Assembly (NCBI RefSeq): GCF_023656545.1
Contig: NZ_JAMOKF010000029.1
Span: forward strand, 1 to 32,156
Reading direction: 5' to 3'
Length of the DNA: 32,156 bases
DNA from: Micromonospora phytophila
GTDB taxonomy: Bacteria; Actinomycetota; Actinomycetes; Mycobacteriales; Micromonosporaceae
The notes below the pieces were generated by a model. The model was not told the origin of the DNA, did no database searches, and worked only from the letters and a program-made list of their open reading frames with translations. Positions 15,290 to 22,333 of this stretch are shown piece by piece; the stretch's first letter is position 1, and every line of letters starts with the position of its first letter. Both the position numbers and the translations under genes were made by a program.

Positions 15290-16039
15290 GTGCACCCACC
15301 TGAGATGCGAGTGCGTGCTCGCGCTCTCCGCGAGCGCGGGCACACGCTACATTCCGTAGCCCGTACCCTGTCCCTGCCTTACACCACCGTCTGGCACTGG
15401 TGCGTCGACCGGCCGGAACCGGCCGTTGTCGGCACGGCGCTGCGGTGCTTCCGCTGCTCCCCCGAAGTCCGCGATCCGACAGACCCGGGCGCTTATGCCT
15501 ATCTGCTGGGCCTCTACCTCGGCGACGGTCACCTCGCCGTCACACCGAAGGTTCCCGTGCTGCGGATAGCGTGCACGACGGCATATCCCGACCTCGTCGG
15601 CACGTGCGCCCGAGCGATGCGCGCCGTGCTGGCGTCGAAAGTGCAGCAGATCCCGAAACACGGATGCGTCTCCGTGGAGAGCAGCGGTGTCCACTGGCCG
15701 TGTCTGCTCCCTCAGCACGGGCCGGGCAAGAAGCACAAGCGCCCGATCCTCCTCACCGACTGGCAGAAGGAAATCGTCACCGCCCATCCCGGCGACTTCG
15801 TCCGGGGCTTGTTCCACTCAGACGGCTGCCGGACCAGCAACCGCGTGACGGTGCGCGGCAAGGAGTACGTCTACCCCCGCTACATGTTCAGTAACGAGTC
15901 CGCCGACATCATGGGTCTCTGCCAGTGGGCGCTGGACCTGCTCGGCATCGCCTGGCGGATGAACCGCCGCAACTCGCTCTCCGTCGCCCGCCGGGAGGCC
16001 GTCGTCGCCCTCGACCGCCACGTCGGCCCGAAGTCCTGA
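15290..16039 (+). CDS. Helix-turn-helix / LAGLIDADG-type homing-endonuclease-like protein
   Basis: A 249-residue protein just 32 nt behind tRNA-Leu. Residues about 5-40 form a helix-turn-helix (RARALRERGHTLHSVARTLSLPYTTVWHW). A CxxC pair (CFRC) follows, near 53-56. Two LAGLIDADG-like motifs are then visible: YLLGLYLGDG at about 71-80 and VRGLFHSDGC at about 171-180, each ending in the acidic residue that would bind metal. Between and after them lie the conserved WPCLLPQHGPGKKH and 'YPRYMFSNES' segments. Free-standing proteins of this kind are known in actinobacteria and are usually annotated as DNA-binding or hypothetical. I prefer the GTG at 15290 because family members tend to begin with a short xPPE/xPxVR segment; the ATG at 15305 is the alternative. 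Neither has a good ribosome site. Activity is unproven. Confidence 0.8.
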   Translation: MHPPEMRVRARALRERGHTLHSVARTLSLPYTTVWHWCVDRPEPAVVGTALRCFRCSPEVRDPTDPGAYAYLLGLYLGDGHLAVTPKVPVLRIACTTAYPDLVGTCARAMRAVLASKVQQIPKHGCVSVESSGVHWPCLLPQHGPGKKHKRPILLTDWQKEIVTAHPGDFVRGLFHSDGCRTSNRVTVRGKEYVYPRYMFSNESADIMGLCQWALDLLGIAWRMNRRNSLSVARREAVVALDRHVGPKS

Positions 16040-16294
16040 GCGGGGGCGTTCCGCCGACCGGCGCCGGCGGGGTCGAGACCGGGCGGCAACACCCGAAGCT
16101 CCGCGAGATCAGCCACCGGCTCTTGGCGGCTTGGGCACGTCGAGCACCTTCTCAGCGGATTCAACGCCCACCGAACCGGCGACGCGGCAGAGCCCCCGCG
16201 CTCGAGGCCGACCGGCGGCCCGCCGGGCACGCAGCGGGTGCCCCCGCGCAGCCAGTCCGGCCGCGTGGGCGGTGCTGTGGGGTCGAACCGCCGC
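16040..16294. other. Gene-poor gap between the LAGLIDADG gene and marR
   Basis: Nothing firm is seen here. A GC hairpin (16051-16056 with 16065-16070) lies 11 nt after the endonuclease-like gene and may end it. On the minus strand a short open stretch ending at 16109 reads ...VESAEKVLDVPKPPRAGG, which looks coding but has no start, so it may be a gene remnant. Confidence 0.3.
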
Positions 16295-16798
16295 TCACCC
16301 TTGTTGCGGCGACTGCCCACCGTCGCGGGGCCATGGCGTGCCCTGGCTGGTCTCGACGTCGATGTTGAAGCGTCGGAGCAGTCGCAGGAAGGTGCGCTGA
16401 TCGTCCTCGGCCCAATCGGCAATCACCTCCGCCAGTCTGCCCTGGAAGTAGGCCCGGTCCCGGGCCAGCATGGCGAGCCCGTCCGGGGTCGGCCGCAGTT
16501 TGCGGGCGATGCCTCCGGCGGGGTCTGGAATCCGATCGACGAGCCCCTGCCGGAGCAGGGCAGCCGTCTGCCGGTTGATCGTCGAGACATCGAGGTTGAA
16601 CGCGTCGGCCAGCTCGCGCAGGGACATCGGCTGCTGCACCTCGAGCCGGCTCAGCACCAGAAAGGCCGAGCGGTCCAGCAGTCCCCGGCCGGCGCGGTCG
16701 TTGCCGGGTAGGACCTCATACCGGCTCAGCAGGGTCAGCTCGAGGTCGAGGCCCTCGACGGAGTCGCGTTGGTCACGTCCGGTTCGATTGCGCGGCAC
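16295..16798 (-). CDS. MarR-family transcriptional regulator
   Basis: A 167-residue winged helix-turn-helix repressor of the MarR family. N- and C-terminal dimerisation helices surround the DNA-binding core 'MSLRELADAFNLDVSTINRQTAALLRQGLVDRIPDPAGGIARKLRPTPDG', in which the last part is the wing. The GTG at 16796-16798 is chosen because TACGCT lies 7 nt upstream, giving a leaderless start. A longer frame would begin inside the operator. It is divergent from an MFS exporter, and the perfect palindrome between them covers its own -10 box. Autorepression together with repression of the exporter, released by a small molecule, is the expected arrangement; the ligand is unknown. Confidence 0.9.
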   Translation of the reverse strand: MPRNRTGRDQRDSVEGLDLELTLLSRYEVLPGNDRAGRGLLDRSAFLVLSRLEVQQPMSLRELADAFNLDVSTINRQTAALLRQGLVDRIPDPAGGIARKLRPTPDGLAMLARDRAYFQGRLAEVIADWAEDDQRTFLRLLRRFNIDVETSQGTPWPRDGGQSPQQG

Positions 16799-16817
16799 GA
16801 TGTGTAGCGTACACATC
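16799..16817. promoter_or_regulatory. Palindromic MarR operator with overlapping divergent -10 boxes
   Basis: GATGTGTA (16799-16806) and TACACATC (16810-16817) form a perfect 8-bp inverted repeat around GCG. Both promoters lie inside it: TACGCT on the minus strand (16806-16811) for marR and TAGCGT on the plus strand (16805-16810) for the exporter. A second, overlapping perfect palindrome, CACAT-C-ATGTG, covers 16812-16822. A bound MarR dimer would block both genes. Confidence 0.72.
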
Positions 16818-16858
16818 ATGTGCATGGAGCACAACGACCGCCCCGCACGGAGACCCGC

Positions 16859-18307
16859 ATGAAGCGTTCCGGTTCCCCCTCGGCCATCCTCGCCGTACTC
16901 GCCGCCATCAGCCTGCTGGCGACGATGCTGCAGACGCTGGTCATCCCGTTCATTCCGAGCTTTCCCGCACTTCTGAACGCCTCGCCCGCCGATGCGTCGT
17001 GGGTCGTCACCATCGCGCTCCTGACCGGCGCGATCGTTACGCCGGTCAGCGGGCGCCTCGGTGACCTCTTCGGCAAACGGCGTGCCTTGCTGCTGACGCT
17101 CGCCGTGGTGATCATCGGCGCGGTGATCTCCGCCCTGACCAGTTCGCTGTGGCTGATGGTGATCGGCCGTGGGCTGCAGGGCTGTGCGCTCGGGGTGATC
17201 CCGCTCGTCCTGGGCATCTTCCGGGACGAACTTCCACCGCGCCGGATTGGCGGGGCGATCGCGCTCCTGACCGCGATGCTCGGCCTCGGTGGCGCGATGG
17301 GGATACCACTGGCCGGCCTGGTCGCCGAGCACTTTGATTGGCACGTGCTGTTCTGGGGATCGGCCGGGCTGGGCCTGCTCTGCGCCCTCCTGACCGCGCT
17401 GGTGGTGCCGGAGTCGCCGCAGCGCACCGAGGGACGCTTCGACGTCGTCGGTACCCTCGGGCTGACCGTGGGGCTGATCGGCCTGCTCCTGCCGATCGTC
17501 AAGGGCGGGCAGTGGGGCTGGGGCAGCACCCGCACGCTCGGCCTTGGCGCGGCGGCTGTCGTCATCCTGCTCGCCTGGGGCTGGCACCAGTTGCGCACCC
17601 GCTCCCCCCTCGTCGACCTGGTGCTCTCCGCGCGGCGACCCGTGCTGATGACCAACCTCGCCACCGTCGCGGTCGGCTTCGCGATATTCACCATGCTCTT
17701 CGTGTTTCCGCAGATCCTGCAGGCGCCGCTCGCCACCGGCTACGGATTCGGTCAGAGCCTGGTGTGGACGGGGCTCGCCGTCGCCCCGAGCGGAGTACTG
17801 GCGCTGCTGCTGACTCCGGTCTCGGCCCGCCTGATCACCCGGTACGGGGCCCGGCTGGCCATGATGCTGGGAGCGATCGTCATCGCCGCCGGCTACGTCT
17901 TCATCACGCTACTGATGAACAGCGTCATCGATTTCGTCATCGCCTCGGGCATCATCGGGGCCGGCGCCGGTATCTCGACTGCGGCCACGTCAAAGCTGAT
18001 CACCGATGCGGTCCCGGTGACCGAGACGGGCTCGGCCAATGGAGTGAACACCCTGATGCGCTCGGTCGGAAGTGCCGCCGCCAGCGCGGTCCTGACCGTG
18101 ATCCTGGCACAGGTCACGATCACGGTCGGCGCGGCGACGCTGCCCACAGCGGCGGGGTTCCGGACCACGTTTGTCGTCGCGGCTGCGGCGGCAATCATCG
18201 GCCTGCTCCTCACGGCGCTCGTCCCGGCCCCACGCCGAGACCCGGCGGGCCGGCACCGGCGCACCGACCTGCTCGCTCGACCCGCCCGAGCCGGCACGGG
18301 CGGCTAG
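16859..18307 (+). CDS. MFS exporter, DHA2 (14-TM) type
   Basis: Proton-driven efflux transporter in the cytoplasmic membrane, 482 residues with about 14 hydrophobic segments. This count fits the DHA2 (EmrB/QacA-like) drug:H+ antiporters. Motif A is GRLGDLFGKRR after the second segment, motif B is 'MVIGRGLQGCALG', and the motif C region is 'LGLGGAMGIPLAGLVAE'. The ATG at 16859 has GGAG (16849-16852) six nt upstream; an earlier in-frame GTG at 16820 has none. It is divergent from marR across a shared operator, so export is probably induced by the compound that MarR senses. A hairpin ends the gene. The substrate is unknown; antibiotic or dye efflux is a guess. Confidence 0.92.
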   Translation: MKRSGSPSAILAVLAAISLLATMLQTLVIPFIPSFPALLNASPADASWVVTIALLTGAIVTPVSGRLGDLFGKRRALLLTLAVVIIGAVISALTSSLWLMVIGRGLQGCALGVIPLVLGIFRDELPPRRIGGAIALLTAMLGLGGAMGIPLAGLVAEHFDWHVLFWGSAGLGLLCALLTALVVPESPQRTEGRFDVVGTLGLTVGLIGLLLPIVKGGQWGWGSTRTLGLGAAAVVILLAWGWHQLRTRSPLVDLVLSARRPVLMTNLATVAVGFAIFTMLFVFPQILQAPLATGYGFGQSLVWTGLAVAPSGVLALLLTPVSARLITRYGARLAMMLGAIVIAAGYVFITLLMNSVIDFVIASGIIGAGAGISTAATSKLITDAVPVTETGSANGVNTLMRSVGSAAASAVLTVILAQVTITVGAATLPTAAGFRTTFVVAAAAAIIGLLLTALVPAPRRDPAGRHRRTDLLARPARAGTGG

Positions 18308-18323
18308 CGGGTAGGTCAGGGTG

Positions 18324-18343
18324 CGCTGCCAGGGTTGGCAGCG
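18324..18343 (+). terminator. Terminator hairpin of the MFS gene
   Basis: CGCTGCCA (18324-18331) pairs perfectly with TGGCAGCG (18336-18343) around a GGGT loop, 16 nt after the MFS stop. No U-run follows. The epimerase pseudogene begins right after it. Confidence 0.55.
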
Positions 18344-18850
18344 TCCGGTCGAACAAGACTTCGCCGACCTCACCCCGATCGCGGGGGGAGCTGACCGGCC
18401 TGGACGCCTGCTTCTACTGTCTCGGTGTCTCCGCCGTGGGGCTGGACGAGGCCGCGTATACCCGGGTCAGCTACGACTACCCGATGGCGGCGGCGCGGAC
18501 GCTGGCCGAGGCGAGCCCGGGCCTGACCTACGTCTCCGTGCCGGCACCGACTCCTCGGAGTGGGACCGGGTGATATGGGCGCGGGTGAAGGGCCGGACGG
18601 AGAACGCCGTGCTCGCCCTCCTGCCGAACGGGTACGCCTTCCGGCCGGGCTTCATCCAGCCGACGCACGGCGCGGTGTCGAAGACCGGCTGGTATCGGGC
18701 TCTCTACGCGGTCACCGCGCCGCTCGCCCCGTGCTGCGCCGGCTCTTCCGGAAGTACGTCACCACCAGCGACGAGGTGGGGCGGACGATGCTGCGGGTGG
18801 CCCGGGAGGGCGCCGCCAAGCGGATGTGGGAGAACGCCGACCTGGCCTGA
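18344..18850 (+). pseudogene. NAD(P)-binding epimerase-like pseudogene, 5' truncated with three frameshifts
   Basis: Three reading frames together give one protein of the NAD-dependent epimerase/dehydratase (extended SDR) type. Its pieces are 'EQDFADLTPIAG', then 'ELTGLDACFYCLGVSAVGLDEA' to 'SPGLTYVS', then 'GTDSSEWDRVIWARVKGRTENA' to 'LYAVTAPLAP', and finally 'VLRRLFRKYVTTSDEVGRTML' to the TGA at 18848-18850. The joins need one G removed from the G6 run at 18383-18388, one base added near 18538 (restoring SGAGTD), and one base added near 18730. The N-terminal Rossmann GxxGxxG region is absent; the sequence begins right after the MFS terminator. It is convergent with the lyase gene. Three single-base changes plus truncation argue for real decay rather than sequencing error, though homopolymer error at the G6 run cannot be excluded. 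Confidence 0.82.
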
Positions 18851-18864
18851 CGACCCGCTCGCGG

Positions 18865-20022
18865 CTACACCGAGGCGAGCGCCCGCGCCAGGTCGGCGCG
18901 CAGGTCCTCCGGGTCCTCCAGGCCGACGGAGATCCGCAGCAGCCCGCCGACCGGCCTGGCCTCCCCCTCGACAGGTCGGTGGGTCAGCGAGGCGGGGTGC
19001 TGGATGAGCGTGTCGACGCCGCCGAGCGACACCGCATGGGTGATCAGCCGGCAGGCGCCCGCGACGGTGGCGGCGGCGGCCGCGCCGCCGCGTACCTCGA
19101 AGGCGAGCAGGCTGCCGGGGCCGGACATCTGCCGGCCGACCAGCGCGTGCGGGTCGCTGACGCTGGGGTGGTGGACGCGTTCGACGGCCGGGTGGTCGGT
19201 GAGCCAGGCGGCGAGCTTCTCCGCGCCGGCCTGCTGGGCGCGAACCCGCACCGGCAGGGTCTGCAGGCCGCGGTGCAGCAGGTACGCGCCGAGGGGGTGC
19301 AGGATCGCGCCGGTGAGCGCGCGGACCTGGCGCAGTCGGGCGGCCCAGTCGGCGTCGCAGGCGACCACGCCGGCGAGGACGTCGCCGTGCCCGCCGATGC
19401 TCTTGGTGGCGCTGTGCAGCACCAGGGTGGCGCCGTGCCGGACGGGCTGCTGGAGCACGGGGGTGGCGACGGTGTTGTCGACGAGCAGCGGCACGTCGCC
19501 GGCGGCGCGGGCGAGGGCGGCGATGTCGACCAGGTCGAGGGTGGGGTTGGCCGGGGTCTCGACGATCACCAGGGCCGTGTCGGGGCGGACGGCGGCGGCG
19601 ACCTCGTCGGCGCGGGCCCAGGTGACCTCGGTGCCGAGCAGGCCGGTGGCGAGCACGTGGTCGGTGCCGCCGTAGAGGGGGCGGACGGCGACGAGGTGCC
19701 GCTTCCCGTCGCGGGTGGCGGCGAGCAGGGTGGCGGTGAGGGCGGCCATGCCGCTGGCGTAGGCGACGGCGTCGGTGGTGCCCTCCAGTTCGGCGAGGGC
19801 GGTCTCGAACCGGGCGACGGTGGGGTTCCAGAGGCGCTGGTAGACGGCGCTGCCGCCGGCCGGGAGGGTGCCGCCGGTGGCGAGGGTCTCGTACGCGTCG
19901 CCGCCGGCGTCCACCGAGGGCAGCGGGTTGGTGGTGGAGAAGTCGATCGGCGGCACGTGGACGCCGAGCGCGGCGAGGTCGTCGCGGCCGGCGTGCACGG
20001 CTCGGGTGTCCACGGTCGTCAT
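18865..20022 (-). CDS. Trans-sulfuration-type PLP enzyme (cystathionine gamma-synthase / methionine gamma-lyase family)
   Basis: PLP-dependent enzyme of the Cys/Met metabolism family, 385 residues. It acts on sulfur amino acids at the gamma carbon, as a synthase or lyase. Visible marks are YQRLWNPTVARFE near residue 61 (the Y.R..NPT phosphate-binding motif from the partner subunit), Tyr117 in RPLYGGT (ring stacking), 'VETPANPTLDLVDI', and the Schiff-base Lys207 in HSATKSIGGHGD. Near the end are 'SLGGVDTLIQHPASLTH' and 'LLRISVGLEDPEDL'. The ATG at 20020-20022 is preferred over one seven codons earlier; neither has a clear ribosome site. The gene is divergent from an Lrp/AsnC regulator, suggesting amino-acid-responsive control. 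Lyase versus synthase cannot be decided from sequence alone. Confidence 0.88.
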   Translation of the reverse strand: MTTVDTRAVHAGRDDLAALGVHVPPIDFSTTNPLPSVDAGGDAYETLATGGTLPAGGSAVYQRLWNPTVARFETALAELEGTTDAVAYASGMAALTATLLAATRDGKRHLVAVRPLYGGTDHVLATGLLGTEVTWARADEVAAAVRPDTALVIVETPANPTLDLVDIAALARAAGDVPLLVDNTVATPVLQQPVRHGATLVLHSATKSIGGHGDVLAGVVACDADWAARLRQVRALTGAILHPLGAYLLHRGLQTLPVRVRAQQAGAEKLAAWLTDHPAVERVHHPSVSDPHALVGRQMSGPGSLLAFEVRGGAAAAATVAGACRLITHAVSLGGVDTLIQHPASLTHRPVEGEARPVGGLLRISVGLEDPEDLRADLARALASV

Positions 20023-20082
20023 GCCGGAAGGATCGAACATCCCATCGGCTCACGGCAAGGCTTTCGCAGATGATTCGGCAAG

Positions 20083-20101
20083 AATGCTTGGATAAGGGTC
20101 A
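20083..20101. promoter_or_regulatory. Possible Lrp-type site in the lyase/lrp intergenic region
   Basis: Around 20088-20099 lies CAAG-AATG-CTTG, a small AT-richer palindrome in an otherwise GC-rich 101-bp divergent region. Lrp/AsnC proteins often bind such loosely palindromic sites near their own gene. No clear -10 was found for either gene, so this is weak. Confidence 0.3.
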
Positions 20102-20123
20102 GGATTCGGTGGAGGATGCAGAC

Positions 20124-20603
20124 ATGCCCCTCGCAACGAATGATGTGCGGCCGTTCGCGGCCCTGGACGACACCGACCGCGCGATCCTGACCGAACTGGC
20201 CGCCGACGGCCGGCTGCCGAACAACGCCCTCGCCGAGCGGGTCGGGGTGGCGCCGTCGACCTGCCTGGCACGGACCCGGGCGTTGCGGGAGTGCGGGGCG
20301 ATCCGGGGTTTCCACGCGGAGGTGGATCCGGCGGCGGTGGGGCTGCCGTTGCAGGCGCTGGTGTCGGTGCGGTTGACCGCGCACGAGCGGGCGGCGGTGG
20401 ACGCCTTCCGGGCCCGGTCGGTACGGCTGCCGGGGGTGGTGGCGGTCTTCCACGTGGCGGGCGCGGAGGACTACGTGCTGCACGTGCGGGCCGCGTCGGG
20501 TGACGCGCTGCGGGACTTCGTGCTGGATCACCTGGCGGTGGATCCGGTGGTGCAGCACACCCAGACGAGCCTCATCTTCGAACAGGCCCGCGGCGTGGGC
20601 TGA
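20124..20603 (+). CDS. Lrp/AsnC-family transcriptional regulator
   Basis: A 159-residue regulator. The N-terminal helix-turn-helix ([57 protein letters not shown]) is a near-textbook Lrp/AsnC domain. The C-terminal RAM domain (about 75-155) contains '[23 protein letters not shown]', the strand-turn that binds an amino acid effector. The ATG at 20124 has GGAGG (20111-20115) eight nt upstream, which decides against an earlier in-frame ATG at 20070. It is divergent from the PLP lyase, the usual arrangement of a local Lrp activator with its target; the effector may be methionine or another substrate of that enzyme (inference). Confidence 0.92.
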   Translation: MPLATNDVRPFAALDDTDRAILTELAADGRLPNNALAERVGVAPSTCLARTRALRECGAIRGFHAEVDPAAVGLPLQALVSVRLTAHERAAVDAFRARSVRLPGVVAVFHVAGAEDYVLHVRAASGDALRDFVLDHLAVDPVVQHTQTSLIFEQARGVG

Positions 20604-20661
20604 GCGTGGTTCGGGGTCGCTGGCAGGAACAAAGCCGACGCGGGACGGGTTGACCAGACGC

Positions 20662-21672
20662 GTGATCGACGTACCGCTCTCCGTTCTTGATCTTGCCCCG
20701 GTCGCCGCCGGCACCACCGCCGGCGCGGCCCTGCGGCACACCACCGAGCTGGCCCGCCGCACGGAGGAGCTGGGGTACCACCGCTTCTGGGTGGCCGAGC
20801 ACCACAACATGCCGGCGATCGCCAGTAGCGCGCCGGCGGTGCTCCTGGCGCACCTGGCGGCGCACACCTCGACGATCCGGCTGGGCTCGGGCGGGGTGAT
20901 GCTGCCCAACCACGCGCCGCTGGTGGTGGCCGAGCAGTTCGGCACCCTGGAGGCGCTGCACCCGGGCCGGATCGACCTGGGCATCGGCCGCGCCCCCGGC
21001 ACCGACCAGGTGACCGCGCTGGCGCTGCGCCGGACGATGGAGGGGCTGTCGGCGGAGGGCTTCCCCCGGGAGCTGGCGGACCTGATGAACTACTTCAGCG
21101 GCGAGCAGCCGGGGCCGATCACGGCCACCCCGGGTCGCGGCGAGCAGCCGGCGGTCTGGCTCCTCGGCTCCAGCGGGTTCAGCGCCCAGTTGGCCGGGCT
21201 GCTGGGGCTGCCGTTCTCCTTCGCGCACCACTTCAGCGCGCAGAACACGCTGCCCGCGCTGGCGCTGTACCGGCAGAGCTTCCGGCCGTCGCGGTGGCTG
21301 GAGAAGCCGTACGCGATGGTGGCGGTCAACGCGGTCTGCGCGGAGACCGACGAGCGGGCGCGGTGGCTGGCCGGGCCGAGCGCGTTGTCGTTTTTGAAGC
21401 TGCGTTCGGGGCGTCCGGAGCCCCTGGCGACGCCCGAGGAGGCGGCGGCGTACCCGTACAACGAGTTCGAGCGGGAGTTCGTCGAGCAGCGCCGGGAGGG
21501 CCAGGCGATGGGCTCGCTGGAGACGGTACGCCGGCAGCTGGGCGACCTGCTGGCCCGCACCGGCGCCGACGAGCTGATGCTGACCACGCTGGTGTACGAC
21601 GTGGCCGACCGGGTGCGCTCGTTCGAGCTGATCGCCGAGCGGGTGGCCGGCGGCCTGCGCCGGGACGCCTGA
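20662..21672 (+). CDS. Luciferase-like (LLM class) flavin-dependent monooxygenase
   Basis: FMN-dependent oxidoreductase of the bacterial luciferase-like superfamily, 336 residues, TIM-barrel fold. The N-terminus [20 protein letters not shown] and the block '[23 protein letters not shown]' mark the single-domain LLM subfamily (MsnO8-like). Further marks are '[44 protein letters not shown]' and '[26 protein letters not shown]'. The substrate is unknown. The GTG at 20662 fits the usual family N-terminus; a TTG at 20650 is an alternative and neither has a strong ribosome site. It follows the Lrp gene by 58 nt on the same strand and may be cotranscribed. The family also includes sulfur-compound oxygenases, so a link to the neighbouring sulfur-type lyase is possible but unproven. 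Confidence 0.88.
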   Translation: MIDVPLSVLDLAPVAAGTTAGAALRHTTELARRTEELGYHRFWVAEHHNMPAIASSAPAVLLAHLAAHTSTIRLGSGGVMLPNHAPLVVAEQFGTLEALHPGRIDLGIGRAPGTDQVTALALRRTMEGLSAEGFPRELADLMNYFSGEQPGPITATPGRGEQPAVWLLGSSGFSAQLAGLLGLPFSFAHHFSAQNTLPALALYRQSFRPSRWLEKPYAMVAVNAVCAETDERARWLAGPSALSFLKLRSGRPEPLATPEEAAAYPYNEFEREFVEQRREGQAMGSLETVRRQLGDLLARTGADELMLTTLVYDVADRVRSFELIAERVAGGLRRDA

Positions 21673-21854
21673 AACACGATCTTCACGTCGGTGTCACCCC
21701 GCCGACCCTGAGCCTGCCTAGTGTTGTCCTCGGTGGTGGTACGGCATTCCTGGTCGGGACGGGTCGGGGATGCCGCGGTGTGGCGCACCGGGCCGGAGCT
21801 GTGCGGATTCCGCGGCTGCGGCCCGGTGCCTGCCGTTGGCGTCGGGGTGGGGTT

Positions 21855-22260
21855 TCAGCGCAGGTAGACGCGGGGCGTCGGCGGGGTGGCCATGCCCGCG
21901 CCGATGAAGAAGCCCGGGTGCGGGGGCTGGTTGTCGGCGGTGTTCTGCCAGGCGACCGCGACCCGGTACTGCGGGTCGTGCATCAGGGTGTGGATCCGGG
22001 TGGTCGTCGGGGTGGGCGTGCTGTGGATGCGCAGCGCCCGGCTGTCAGCGGTCGGCCAGACCACCTCCTCGCGCCACTTACCGAGGATGTCGCCGGAGAG
22101 CGCCGGGTGGACTTCGTGCCGTTGTTCGACGCCACGCCGCCGCCGGGGTGAGCAGGCGGGTGTCCCCGCCGGTGGCGTACTTGTCGATCCGGGTGCCGTC
22201 GAGCAGCTCACGGACGGGGTCGCCGTCCCACCACACGAGGAAGAAGTTCGCCGACGACGG
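21855..22260 (-). pseudogene. Remnant of a rhamnogalacturonan lyase (PL11, YesW-like), C-terminal fifth only
   Basis: On the minus strand from about 22257 one frame reads SSANFFLVWWDGDPVRELLDG. After two frame changes, near 22134-22146 and near 22104-22110, the sequence continues as ALSGDILGKWREEVVW, RIHTLMHDPQYRVAVAWQNTA and NQPPHPGFFIGAGM, ending at the stop 21855-21857. The middle frame gives VASNNGTKST across the break. These blocks are the conserved C-terminal end of PL11 rhamnogalacturonan lyases, secreted pectin-degrading enzymes. The first 80% or so of the gene and any signal peptide are absent. It is a non-functional fossil between the monooxygenase and the decarboxylase. The flanking 21673-21854 stretch shows nothing else. 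Confidence 0.82.
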
Positions 22261-22333
22261 GTTTTTCCGCACAACACGCCGGGTGCTTGCCCCACGACCG
22301 GTTTCTTGATCGACTCGTCGGGTGGCTGAGCAC

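Noticed and set aside
16109..16181. Minus-strand open stretch ending ...VESAEKVLDVPKPPRAGG
   Set aside because: Looks coding but is only about 24 codons with no start and no recognised family; mentioned in the gap entry only.
16295..17587. A long minus-strand frame that would extend the MarR protein to 430 residues
   Set aside because: The extra part is antisense to the MFS exporter and of Arg/Gln/Pro-rich shadow composition; the -10 box and operator place the real start at 16798.
18856..18881. CGCTCGC...GCGAGCG hairpin at the end of the PLP lyase gene
   Set aside because: It overlaps the lyase stop codon and has a 12-nt loop; chance pairing is likely at this GC content.
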